A DNA stretch of 64,000 nt from Alphaproteobacteria bacterium (GTDB taxonomy: Bacteria > Pseudomonadota > Alphaproteobacteria > CACIAM-22H2), in the NCBI GenBank assembly GCA_016793165.1, contig JAEULA010000071.1, forward strand, positions 1-64,000. Direction: 5' to 3'. Both the position numbers and the translations under genes were made by a program. Positions 46,597 through 55,966 of the stretch are shown here, piece by piece. The notes beneath the pieces are model-generated. The model was not told where the DNA came from, did no database searches, and saw only the letters and a program-made list of their open reading frames with translations. How positions within the stretch are numbered: the stretch's first letter is position 1; each line of letters starts with the position of its first letter.

Positions 46597-47579
46597 GGCG
46601 GCGCTCGGCGATCGGGGCCCTGGGGCTGACGGCGGTCGCGCCGCGGCTGGCCACGGCCCAGTCCGGCGAGCGGCCGGCCCGGATCGCGGTCTACATGGAC
46701 GTCCCGGCGGACGACACGCGCGCATCGGTGCGCCTCGCCGCCTTCGCGCAGGGCTTGCAGGAGACGGGCCGGGTCATCGGCCGGAACATCCGCATCGATC
46801 ATCGCTGGCGCGTGGCAGGCGACGAGCAGTTGCAGGTCGGCGCGCGGGCGCTCGTCGCGGCCGCGCCGGCGGTGATCCTCGCCAGCTCGTCGCCGGTTGT
46901 CGCCGCGCTGCAGCGCGAGACTCGCACGATCCCGATCGTCTTCGTCGCCGTCATCGATCCGGTCGGCGCCGGCTTCGTCGAGAGCTTCGCGCGACCCGGC
47001 GGCAATATCACCGGGTTCACGTCGATCGACTACGACGTCGCCGGCAAATGGCTCGAGATCCTGCGCGAGGTGGATCCGGCGCTGCGCCGCGTCGCGATGC
47101 TCGACGACCCGTCGGTGCCGTCGACGCGCGGACAGGTCGCCGTCGCAGAGTCCGCCGCCAGCGCGCTCGGCCTCGCGCTCACGCGCCTGGATGTCCGCGA
47201 CATCGACGCGGTCGAGCGTGCGCTCGGCGACTTCGCTCAGCTCCCCCACGCCGGCGTGGTGGTCGCGGCGAGCTCGGCGGCGGGCGCGGGGCGGGATCGC
47301 CTGATCGCCGCGATGGCGCGATTGCGGCTGCCCGCGGTCTATCCCTACGACCACTTCGCGCCCGCGGGCGGACTGATCGCCTATGGCCCCGACCTCGTCG
47401 ACCCGTTCCGCCGCGCCGCCGACTACGTCGATCGCGTGCTCCGGGGAGCCCGGCCGGCGGAGCTCCCGGTCCAGGCGCCGAACCGGCTCGAGCTCATCGT
47501 CAACCTGCGCACGGCCCGCGAACTCGGGATCGCCGTTCCGCAGACGCTTCTGCTCCGTGCCGACGAGGTGATCGAATGA
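46593..47579 (+). CDS. Substrate-binding protein 5 of 8 (ABC_sub_bind/COG2984)
   Basis: 328 residues. The signal peptide MRRRSAIGALGLTAVAPRLA ends TAQ; this Arg-rich opening is closest to the common family form. Core motifs are RIAVYMDVPADDTR, VIDPVGAGFVESFARPGG, NITGFTSIDYD and GGLIAYGPD. Ends LLLRADEVIE. The ribosome-binding site GAGGTGATC comes from the tail codons of gene 4, and the ATGA overlap is kept although the MIGRR codons are missing. Confidence 0.85.
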   Translation: MRRRSAIGALGLTAVAPRLATAQSGERPARIAVYMDVPADDTRASVRLAAFAQGLQETGRVIGRNIRIDHRWRVAGDEQLQVGARALVAAAPAVILASSSPVVAALQRETRTIPIVFVAVIDPVGAGFVESFARPGGNITGFTSIDYDVAGKWLEILREVDPALRRVAMLDDPSVPSTRGQVAVAESAASALGLALTRLDVRDIDAVERALGDFAQLPHAGVVVAASSAAGAGRDRLIAAMARLRLPAVYPYDHFAPAGGLIAYGPDLVDPFRRAADYVDRVLRGARPAELPVQAPNRLELIVNLRTARELGIAVPQTLLLRADEVIE

Positions 47580-48547
47580 TCGGCCGCAGACGACTGGCCG
47601 CCGGCGCCGGCGGCATCATCGTCGCGTCGGCGGGCGCCGCGCCGGCGCAGCAGGCCCATCCGCGGGGCCCGCGAATCGGGATCCTCGACGACGGCCCCAA
47701 CTGGATCTTCTTCCGCGAGGCGATGCGGGAGCTCGGCTATGTCGAAGGAAGCACGATCGCCTACGAATATCGCGCCGCCGACGGCAATCCGGAGCGGCTC
47801 GCGGCCGCCGCCGCCGAGCTGGCGCGGCTTCCCGTGGACCTCTTCGCCGTGTACGGCACCGTCGCCAGCCGGGCCGCGCAGTCCGCCACCACGACGATCC
47901 CGATCGTCTCGATCGCCACCGGCGACCCCGTGCGCGCGGGCCTCGTGCACAGCCTCTCGCAGCCGGGCGGCAACCTGACGGGCAACACGATGATCGGCGT
48001 CGATCTCGGCCCCAAGCGCCTGCAGCTTCTGCGCGAACTGATCCCCAAGGCGGCCCGGGTCGCGTGCCTGTGGAACCCGGACAACGCCTCGAGCACCGCG
48101 TTCCTGCAGGACCTGCGCGCGGCGGCTCCGGCGCTGGCGCTCGAGATCGTCTCCGCACCCATGCGCAGCGCGGGCGAGGTCGACCAGGCGTTCGCGCTCA
48201 TGCTCGAGCGGCGCGTCGATGCGTTCCTGATGACGCTCGATCCGGTCGTGCAGCAGCAGATTTCGCGTATCATCGCGTTCATGATCGAACGGCGCGTGCC
48301 GGCCATCTTCCTTGCGCGGGAGAACGCGCTCGCCGGCGGGCTCGTCTCCTACGGCGCGAGCAATCGCGACATGTTCCGCCATGGCGCAAGCTACGTGCAT
48401 CGGATCCTTCAGGGCGCCAGGCCGTCGGCCCTGCCGGTCTGGCAGCCGGATCGGCTCGAGCTGGTTTTCAATCTCGGGACGGCGAGGGCCCTCGGCATCG
48501 TCGTCCCGCCGCTGCTGCTTGCCCGAGCCGACGAGATGATCGAATGA
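47576..48547 (+). CDS. Substrate-binding protein 6 of 8 (ABC_sub_bind/COG2984)
   Basis: 323 residues. The signal peptide starts MIGRRRLAAGAGGIIVASAG and ends APAQQ. Core motifs are RIGILDDGPNW, TGDPVRAGLVHSLSQPGGN, LTGNTMIGVDL, LWNPDN and GGLVSYGASN. RPGG has become QPGG. The tail reads ADEMIE: the GTG codon for Val has become ATG, which also weakens the ribosome-binding site of gene 7 (GAGATGATC). Coupled by ATGA overlap at both ends. Confidence 0.85.
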   Translation: MIGRRRLAAGAGGIIVASAGAAPAQQAHPRGPRIGILDDGPNWIFFREAMRELGYVEGSTIAYEYRAADGNPERLAAAAAELARLPVDLFAVYGTVASRAAQSATTTIPIVSIATGDPVRAGLVHSLSQPGGNLTGNTMIGVDLGPKRLQLLRELIPKAARVACLWNPDNASSTAFLQDLRAAAPALALEIVSAPMRSAGEVDQAFALMLERRVDAFLMTLDPVVQQQISRIIAFMIERRVPAIFLARENALAGGLVSYGASNRDMFRHGASYVHRILQGARPSALPVWQPDRLELVFNLGTARALGIVVPPLLLARADEMIE

Positions 48548-49530
48548 TCGGCCGCCGCTCCGCCATCGCCGCCGGCGGCCTCGCCCTCGCCTCCGGCCTT
48601 GCGCATGCGCAGGCCGAGCGCAGCCTGCCGGTGGTCGGGTTCCTCGGCTTCGCGTCGGAAGCGAGCGATCGCGCGAGCGTCGTGGCGCTGCGTCAGGGCT
48701 TCGCCGAGCTGGGTCATGTCGAAGGCCGCACGATCGTGATCGAGAGTCGGCATGCCGAGGGCCATGTCGATCGCGTCCCGGCCCTCGTCGCGGAGATGGC
48801 GGCTCGGCCGGTCGGCGTCTTCGTCGTGCCGGGGCAGGCGGCGGCGCGGCTGCTGCACCGGATCACCCGCATCCCGATCGTCGCGATCGGCCTGCCCCCG
48901 ACGGCGAGCGACCCCGACCTGTTCCAGAGCCTCAGCCGGCCGGGCGGCACGGTCACCGGCTTCTCGAACTTCGCCGAAGAGCTCGCCGGCAAGCGGATCG
49001 AGCTGATGCGCGAGGTGCTGCCGGGTCTCAAGGCGATCGGCGTCCTTCACAACGTGGTCGATCCCGTGTTCCGCGAATGGGGCGTCGAAACCGAGGCGGC
49101 GATCCGCGGTCAGGGCCTGGTCTCCGTGCGTCTCGGGCTGACGTCGGTCGACCCCGCGGAGGTCGTCCGGCTGGTGCGCTCGCTGCGACCCGCGGGCGCC
49201 GAGGCCCTGATCGTCATCCGCGATTTCCTGACGCATTCCGTGCGCGACGCGATCTACGGAACCGCGATCGAGGAGAGGATCGCGACCGTCACCGAGCAGC
49301 GCGACTTCGCCGAGGCGGGCGCCTTCATGTCCTACGGTGCCGACATGCGCGACCTGTTCCGCCGCGCCGCCGGCTATGCCGACCGGATCCTCAAGGGCGA
49401 CCGCCCGGGCGATCTTCCGATCCAGCTCGCGACGAAGCTCGAGTTCGTGGTCAACCAGCGCACGGCGCGCGCGATCGGCCTCGTCGTGCCGCCGTCGATC
49501 CTGCTGCGCGCCGACGAGGTGATCGAATGA
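48544..49530 (+). CDS. Substrate-binding protein 7 of 8 (ABC_sub_bind/COG2984), diverged
   Basis: 328 residues. The signal peptide MIGRRSAIAAGGLALASGLA ends HAQ. Core: VVGFLGFASEASDR, SLSRPGGTVTGFS and GAFMSYGADM. The DPV-x-x-G motif seen in the other seven as DPV or DPI is replaced by PPTASDPDLFQ, so the ligand pocket or the dimer surface has probably changed. Ends LLRADEVIE. Its ribosome-binding site is the weakest of the series (GAGATGATC). Confidence 0.85.
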   Translation: MIGRRSAIAAGGLALASGLAHAQAERSLPVVGFLGFASEASDRASVVALRQGFAELGHVEGRTIVIESRHAEGHVDRVPALVAEMAARPVGVFVVPGQAAARLLHRITRIPIVAIGLPPTASDPDLFQSLSRPGGTVTGFSNFAEELAGKRIELMREVLPGLKAIGVLHNVVDPVFREWGVETEAAIRGQGLVSVRLGLTSVDPAEVVRLVRSLRPAGAEALIVIRDFLTHSVRDAIYGTAIEERIATVTEQRDFAEAGAFMSYGADMRDLFRRAAGYADRILKGDRPGDLPIQLATKLEFVVNQRTARAIGLVVPPSILLRADEVIE

Positions 49531-50489
49531 TCGGGCGTCGTCCCCTGCTGGCCGGCGCCGCGGCGGTCGCCGCCGCATCGCCCGTCGCGGCGCAAACGGC
49601 ACGACCGCTGGTCGGCTTCATCGCGGCATCGTCGCGCCAGGAGCGCTTCGAGCGCGCATTCGTCACCGGCCTGCGCGACCAGGGCCTCGTGCTCGGGCGA
49701 TCGATCGACGTCGAGTTCCACTGGACCGCCGGCACGCTCGAGCCGATGCGCGCGATCGTCGCCGATCTGCTGGCGCGCCGCGTGGCCGTCATCGTCACGG
49801 GCGGCGGCAACGTCACGCTGCTCGCACGGACACTGACGGACGCCGTGCCGATCGTCTTCGCGACCGCGATCGATCCCATCGACGACGGTCTCGTCGTCAG
49901 CCTCGCCCGTCCCGGCGGCAACGTCACCGGGCTGAGCCTGCAGTCCGTCGAGCTCGCGCCCAAGCTCATCGAGGTGCTGCGCGAGCTCGTGCCGAAGGCC
50001 ATGCGCGTGGCGGTCCTCCACAGCACGTTGAGCCGCACCTCGGCCGGCCGCCGCGCGGCGATCACCGCCGCGGCTCGCACGATCGGCATCGAGACGCGCG
50101 AAATCGGATTCGCGAACGTCGAGGCGATGGGCCGCGCCTTCGACGAGGCCGCGGGCATGGACGGGGCGATCGTGCTGCGGGACTTCCTCGTCGAGGCCAA
50201 CATGCGGGCGATCGTCGCCCATGCCGCGCGCGTCAAGCTGCCGGTCATCTACGAGCAGGCGGAGCCGGTCCGCGCCGGCGGCCTGGTCTCCTACGCGGCG
50301 GATTTCGTCGAGATGCATCGCCGGGCGGCGGGGTATGTCGCGCGCATCCTGCGCGGCGTGGCGCCCGCCGATCTTCCGGTCGAGCAGCCCGTCCGGTTCG
50401 AGCTCGTGCTCAACCTGCGAACGGCGCGCGCGCTCGGCCTCTCGCCGCCGGCCGTGATGCTCGACTACGCCGACGAGGTAATAGAGTGA
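49527..50489 (+). CDS. Substrate-binding protein 8 of 8 (ABC_sub_bind/COG2984), last of the array
   Basis: 320 residues. The signal peptide MIGRRPLLAGAAAVAAASPV ends AAQ. Core motifs are LVGFIAASSRQER, TAIDPIDDGLVVSLARPGG, NVTGLSLQSVEL and GGLVSYAADF. The tail is still ADEVIE, but its codons are GAG GTA ATA GAG instead of GAG GTG ATC GAA, so the bases that serve as ribosome-binding site elsewhere are gone here. No ATG overlaps its stop; a GTG does (see 50486). Confidence 0.85.
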   Translation: MIGRRPLLAGAAAVAAASPVAAQTARPLVGFIAASSRQERFERAFVTGLRDQGLVLGRSIDVEFHWTAGTLEPMRAIVADLLARRVAVIVTGGGNVTLLARTLTDAVPIVFATAIDPIDDGLVVSLARPGGNVTGLSLQSVELAPKLIEVLRELVPKAMRVAVLHSTLSRTSAGRRAAITAAARTIGIETREIGFANVEAMGRAFDEAAGMDGAIVLRDFLVEANMRAIVAHAARVKLPVIYEQAEPVRAGGLVSYAADFVEMHRRAAGYVARILRGVAPADLPVEQPVRFELVLNLRTARALGLSPPAVMLDYADEVIE

Positions 50490-50734
50490 GGGCCGGCCCC
50501 GCAGGAGCGATCGCACGGCGCCGGCGGGTGCCGCAGTGCAGGGGCGATGCTGGGCCGCGGGGACTGCCGGTGCCCGGAGGGATCGGGGCGGCCCGCCGCC
50601 CGCGCGCCGATGGGCGACGAGCTCTGCCGACGGTTGCGTCGTATCGTCCCGGTGGCGATTGTGGGGCCATGGAACGGTCGCGGCACGACATGCTCTCGAG
50701 ACTCGCCATCGGCGTCGCCGCGGGATGCGGATGA
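50486..50734 (+). CDS. Possible 82-codon frame bridging the array and the histidine kinase gene
   Basis: A GTG at 50486 overlaps the stop of binding-protein gene 8 (GTGA), and the frame ends with a TGA that overlaps an ATG at 50731 of the kinase gene (ATGA). The product would be Arg/Gly/Pro-rich, ending RLAIGVAAGCG, with no recognisable domain. It may be a real coupling ORF or a chance frame in GC-rich spacer DNA. The 235-bp spacer has no T-run terminator, so read-through from the array into the kinase is plausible. Confidence 0.25.
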   Translation: MRAGPAGAIARRRRVPQCRGDAGPRGLPVPGGIGAARRPRADGRRALPTVASYRPGGDCGAMERSRHDMLSRLAIGVAAGCG

Positions 50735-53709
50735 GCGCGCCCGGGCCTGCCGCTCCGCCATCGGGGTCCGCCATCCCGGCCGCTGCCGCGCAACCGCGCG
50801 GCCGGCTGTTCCGCAAGTACGTTCTGTCGTTCATCGGCGTGGTGAGCCTCGTGCTCCTCGCCAGCGGGCTGCTCGACGGCTGGTTCTCCTACCGCGAGAC
50901 GCGCACGACCCTGGCGCTCGTCCAAGACTCGAAGGCCGAGGCGGCGGCGCAGCGCATCGAGCAGTTCATCGCCGAGATCGAGCGGCAGATCGGCTGGACG
51001 ACGCATGCGCAATGGGCAGCGGGCACGGTCGACCAGCGCCGCTTCGACTACGTGCGGCTGCTCCGCCAGGTGCCGGCGATCACCGAGCTCGTCCAGATCG
51101 ACGCGACCGGGAAGGAGCAGCTGAAGGTCTCGCGCCTCGCCATGGACGTGGTCGGGAGCGGCGCCGACCTCTCCGCCGAGGCGCGATTCGTCGAGGCCAA
51201 GCAGCGCCGCGTCTGGTACGGCCCGGTCTATTTCCGGAAGGAGTCGGAGCCGTACATGACGATCGCCGTCGCGCACGGCGGACGCGCCGCGGGCGTCACC
51301 GCGGCGGAGGTCAACCTCAAGCTCATCTGGGACGTCGTCACGTCGATCCGCCTGGGTCAGCGCGGCTATGCCTACGTGGTGGACCGCGAGGGCCGCCTGA
51401 TCGCGCATCCCGACATCAGCCTGGTGCTGCGCAACACCGACCTCGCGCGTTCGGCCCAGGTCGTCGCCGCGCGCGACGCCGTCGAGAACCGCTTCGCCGA
51501 GGCGCAGGCGATCGTGGTGCCGGGCTTCGACGGCCGCTCGGTGTTCTCGGCGCACGCGACGATCCCGCAGCTCGGCTGGATCGTCTTCGTCGAATCGCCG
51601 ATCCAGGAGGCGCTGGCCCCGCTCTACGCCACGATGTGGCGCACGGCGGGGCTGCTGCTGGCCGGCCTCGCCATCGCCGCCCTCGGCGGCATCTTCTTCG
51701 CGCGGCGCATGCTGGCCCCGGTCCGCGCGCTGACCGCCGGCGCCGCCCGGCTCGGCGTCGGCGACCTCGGTCATCGCATCGACGTGCGCACGGGCGACGA
51801 GATCCAGTCGCTCGCCGACAGCTTCAACGAGATGGCCGGCCAGCTGCAACAGAGCTACGCCGGCCTCGAGCAGAAGGTCGCCGACCGCACGCGCGAGCTG
51901 CAGGAGTCGCTGGAGCAGCAGACGGCGACGAGCGACGTGCTGCGCGTCATCAGCGCATCGCCCGGCGCGCTCGCGCCGGTGTTCGACCAGATGCTCGAGA
52001 GCGCGACCCGCATCTGTGCGGCGAGGTTCGGCATCGTGTTCCGGTACGGCACCGACGGGTTTCGCGTCGAGGCCATGCGCAACGTGCCGCCGGCCTACGC
52101 GGAGGTGCTTCGCTCCAGCCCGCCCTATTTCCGGAATGTCGCGCCGGATTCGGCATTCGGCCGGATGCTGGCGCGCATCGAGCCCGTCCATGTCGAGGAC
52201 CTTCGCGTCGGGCAGGCCTATGCCGATCGCATGCCGATCCGCACGGACCTCGTCGATCTCGGCCAGGCACGGACCTTCCTCGCCGTGCCGTTGGTGAAGG
52301 ACGGCAAGCTGATCGGAGCCTTCGCCCTCTATCGCGACGAAGTGAAGGGCTTCACGCCCAAGCAGATCGAGCTGGTGGCAGGGTTCTCCGATCAGGCCGT
52401 CATCGCGATGGAGAATGTCCGCCTGTTCGACGAGGTCCAGGCGCGCACGCGCGAGCTCGCGCAGTCGGTCGAGGAGCTGCGCGCGCTCGGCGAGGTCGGC
52501 CAGGCGGTCAATTCGACGCTCGATGCGGCACGCGTGCTGGACACGATCATCACCAAGGCCGTCGAGATCTCCGGCACCGAGGCGGGCGTCATCTACGGAT
52601 ACAGCACGCGCCATCAGGCATTTCGCATGCGCGCGAGTGCCGGCGGGACGCCCGAGCTGACCGAGGCGATCCGCCAGCAGAAGCTCAACATGCAGACCCC
52701 GCTCGGCGACGCCGCGCGCACCCGCGAGCCGGTGCAGATCACCGACTTGACGGCGGTGCCCGACACGCCGGTGGTTCGCATGCTCCTCGCAGCGGGCTAC
52801 CGCTCGCTGCTGATCGTCCCGTTGATCGGCCGGGAGCGCGTCATCGGGGCGCTCGTCATGCGCCGGAAGCAGACGGGCCTGTTCCCGTCGCGCACCGTCG
52901 ATCTGATCAAGACGCTGGCGGCGCAGTCGGTCGGCGCGATCCAGAACGCGCGGCTGTTCGGCGAGATCGAGGAGAAGAGCCGCCAGCTGGAGCTCGCCAG
53001 CCAGCACAAGTCGCAGTTCCTCGCCAACATGAGCCACGAGCTTCGCACGCCGCTCAATGCCGTGCTCGGCTATGCGGAGCTGATGGCCGACGGGATCTAC
53101 GGCGATCTCTCGGACAAGGCCCAGGGCGTGCTGGCGCGCATCCAGACCAACGGCAAGCATCTCCTCGGCCTCATCAACGACGTGCTCGATCTGTCGAAGA
53201 TCGAGGCGGGCCAGTTCACGCTCGCGAACGAGCCGTATTCGGTCGGCGCGGTCGTCCAGGCGGTGATCGCGGCGACCGAGTCGCTGGCGTCGAACAAGGC
53301 GATCCGTCTCGGCGCCGAGATCGAGCCGGACCTGCCGCCCGGCCAGGGCGACGAGCGTCGGCTCACGCAGGTGTTCCTCAACATCGTCGGCAACGCGATC
53401 AAGTTCACCGATCAGGGCGAAGTGGTCATCGCCGCGCGCGGCGACGGCGAGACGTTCGAGATCGCGGTACGCGATACCGGCCCGGGCATCGCGCCTGAGA
53501 ACCAGGCGAAGATCTTCGGCGAGTTCCAGCAGGTCGATGATTCGAGCACCCGCAAGAAGGGCGGCACGGGGCTGGGACTCGCGATCAGCAAGAAGATCGT
53601 CGAGATGCACGGCGGCACGATCAGCGTCGAATCTGAGCTCGGCAAGGGCTCCATCTTCCGCGTGCGCATTCCCATGCGCGCCGCGCCGGTCAAGGAGGCC
53701 GCGCAATGA
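50731..53709 (+). CDS. Membrane sensor histidine kinase: Cache-like, HAMP, GAF, GAF, HisKA, HATPase
   Basis: 992 residues. Membrane helices near 30-48 and 304-324 enclose a periplasmic Cache-like domain of about 250 residues (YVVDREGRLIAHPD, SAHATIPQLGWIVFVESP). HAMP is about 326-378, then a coiled coil, GAF1 about 408-563, GAF2 about 593-743. HisKA has the phospho-accepting His near 769 (NMSHELRTPLNAVLGY); the ATPase boxes are GNAIKF, DTGPGI and GTGLGLAI. ATG codons lie at 50725 and 50731; the second has the better spacing to GCGGG. It overlaps the receiver gene by ATGA. The ligand is unknown; the binding-protein array lies directly upstream. Confidence 0.9.
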   Translation: MSAPGPAAPPSGSAIPAAAAQPRGRLFRKYVLSFIGVVSLVLLASGLLDGWFSYRETRTTLALVQDSKAEAAAQRIEQFIAEIERQIGWTTHAQWAAGTVDQRRFDYVRLLRQVPAITELVQIDATGKEQLKVSRLAMDVVGSGADLSAEARFVEAKQRRVWYGPVYFRKESEPYMTIAVAHGGRAAGVTAAEVNLKLIWDVVTSIRLGQRGYAYVVDREGRLIAHPDISLVLRNTDLARSAQVVAARDAVENRFAEAQAIVVPGFDGRSVFSAHATIPQLGWIVFVESPIQEALAPLYATMWRTAGLLLAGLAIAALGGIFFARRMLAPVRALTAGAARLGVGDLGHRIDVRTGDEIQSLADSFNEMAGQLQQSYAGLEQKVADRTRELQESLEQQTATSDVLRVISASPGALAPVFDQMLESATRICAARFGIVFRYGTDGFRVEAMRNVPPAYAEVLRSSPPYFRNVAPDSAFGRMLARIEPVHVEDLRVGQAYADRMPIRTDLVDLGQARTFLAVPLVKDGKLIGAFALYRDEVKGFTPKQIELVAGFSDQAVIAMENVRLFDEVQARTRELAQSVEELRALGEVGQAVNSTLDAARVLDTIITKAVEISGTEAGVIYGYSTRHQAFRMRASAGGTPELTEAIRQQKLNMQTPLGDAARTREPVQITDLTAVPDTPVVRMLLAAGYRSLLIVPLIGRERVIGALVMRRKQTGLFPSRTVDLIKTLAAQSVGAIQNARLFGEIEEKSRQLELASQHKSQFLANMSHELRTPLNAVLGYAELMADGIYGDLSDKAQGVLARIQTNGKHLLGLINDVLDLSKIEAGQFTLANEPYSVGAVVQAVIAATESLASNKAIRLGAEIEPDLPPGQGDERRLTQVFLNIVGNAIKFTDQGEVVIAARGDGETFEIAVRDTGPGIAPENQAKIFGEFQQVDDSSTRKKGGTGLGLAISKKIVEMHGGTISVESELGKGSIFRVRIPMRAAPVKEAAQ

Positions 53710-54071
53710 GCAAGCGAATCCTCGTCGTCGAGGACACCATGGACAATCGCGAGATCGTCCGCGACATGCTCGACGCCGCCGGATACGAGATGATCGAGGC
53801 GGTGAACGGGGCGGAGGGCGTGCGCCTCGCCGAGACCGAGAGGCCCGATCTGATCCTGATGGACATGCAGATGCCCGAGATCGACGGCTACGAGGCGACG
53901 CGACGGATCAAGGCGAACCCGGCGCTGGCCCATATCCCGATCATCGCCGTGACGTCCTACGCGTTGGCCGGCGACGAGGCGAAGACGCGGGCGGCGGGTT
54001 GCGACGACTACGTCGCCAAGCCGTTCAGCCCGCGCCAGCTGCTGCAGAAGATCCGCGGCCGTCTCGGTTGA
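53706..54071 (+). CDS. Single-domain response regulator (DivK/CheY-like)
   Basis: 121 residues, a receiver domain only. Phospho-acceptor Asp53 (LILMDMQMPEIDG), acidic pair near 10, Thr/Ser switch in VTSYA, Lys in VAKPF. Closest in look to DivK-type stand-alone receivers. It has no output domain, so it probably relays phosphate or regulates the kinase. The start overlaps the kinase stop by four bases. Confidence 0.92.
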   Translation: MSKRILVVEDTMDNREIVRDMLDAAGYEMIEAVNGAEGVRLAETERPDLILMDMQMPEIDGYEATRRIKANPALAHIPIIAVTSYALAGDEAKTRAAGCDDYVAKPFSPRQLLQKIRGRLG

Positions 54072-54081
54072 GGAGCGGGTG

Positions 54082-55200
<1,119 letters not shown>

Positions 55201-55222
55201 CCCGCCCGCGGCCGGGCGCCGC

Positions 55223-55966
55223 TCAGCGGATCAGCCGCGCGAGGAAGTCGCGGGTCCGCGCGTTCGCGGGGGCGGCGAAGAAGCCGTCCGGCGGCGCAGC
55301 CTCGACGATCCGGCCCTCGTCCATGAACACGATCCGGTCGGCGACCTCGCGCGCGAACCCCATCTCGTGCGTCACGACGATCATCGTCATGCCGGTGGCG
55401 GCGAGCTCGATCATGCAGTCGAGCACCTCCTTGATCATCTCCGGATCGAGCGCGGAAGTCGGTTCGTCGAACAGCATCAGCCTGGGCTTGAGGCACAGCG
55501 CGCGGGCGATGGCGACGCGCTGCTGCTGGCCCCCCGAGAGCTGCGCGGGGTGCTTGGGCGCCTGCTCGGGGATCCGCACCCGCTCGAGCAGCGACATCGC
55601 CAGCGCCTCGGCCTCGGCGCGAGGCCGGCCCTGGACGAGCATGGGCCCGAGCGTGCAGTTCTCCAGCACGCTGAGATGCGGGAAGAGATTGAAGGACTGG
55701 AACACCATCCCGATGCGGCGACGCAGCTCGCCCACCGTGCCGGCGCGATGATCGAGCTCGATGCCTTCGATCGCGATGCGGCCGGCGTCGTGGCGGACGA
55801 GCCCGTTGACGCAGGAGATCAGGGTCGACTTGCCCGAGCCCGACGGGCCGCAGATCACCACGCGCTCGCCGGCGGCCACGTCGAGATCGACGTCCTTGAG
55901 GACGTCGACGCTGCCGAAGCGCTTGCGCACCCCGCGCATCCGCAGGATCGGAGCCTCGTCAGCCAT
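55223..55966 (-). CDS. Amino acid ABC transporter ATP-binding protein (AapP/GlnQ-like)
   Basis: 247 residues. Walker A GPSGSGKST near 39-47, Q-loop VFQSFNLFPHLSV, signature LSGGQQQRVAIARAL, Walker B LMLFDEPTSALDPE, and the H-loop VTHEMGF. This is the polar amino acid importer type. It overlaps the permease gene before it by 8 bp and is the last gene of the leftward operon. Confidence 0.92.
   Translation of the reverse strand: MADEAPILRMRGVRKRFGSVDVLKDVDLDVAAGERVVICGPSGSGKSTLISCVNGLVRHDAGRIAIEGIELDHRAGTVGELRRRIGMVFQSFNLFPHLSVLENCTLGPMLVQGRPRAEAEALAMSLLERVRIPEQAPKHPAQLSGGQQQRVAIARALCLKPRLMLFDEPTSALDPEMIKEVLDCMIELAATGMTMIVVTHEMGFAREVADRIVFMDEGRIVEAAPPDGFFAAPANARTRDFLARLIR

Larger units (their letters stand above)
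43684..49539 (+). repeat. Seven direct repeats at the gene junctions of the binding-protein array
   Basis: Each junction carries the block GCCGACGAGGTGATCGAATG, running on into ATCGGGCGGC or a close form, about 30 bp in all. Copies start at 43684, 44652, 45605, 46576 (first codon AGC, and no ATCGG), 47559, 48527 (GAGATGATC) and 49510 (ends GTC). They code the tail ADEVIE, the ATGA overlap and the opening MIGRR. GAGGTGATC is complementary over nine bases to the 3' end of 16S rRNA and lies seven bases before the ATG. Identical junctions could also allow unequal recombination between genes. Confidence 0.85.

Noticed and set aside
42730..50489. Binding-protein array as an assembly artefact or recent amplification
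   Set aside because: Apart from the ~30-bp junctions the eight genes differ throughout and have different lengths, so neither misassembly nor a recent tandem duplication fits.
50410..53706. A 1098-codon minus-strand frame opposite the histidine kinase
   Set aside because: It mirrors the kinase codon by codon and gives an Asp/Leu/Arg-rich product without motifs, while the kinase frame has every catalytic box.
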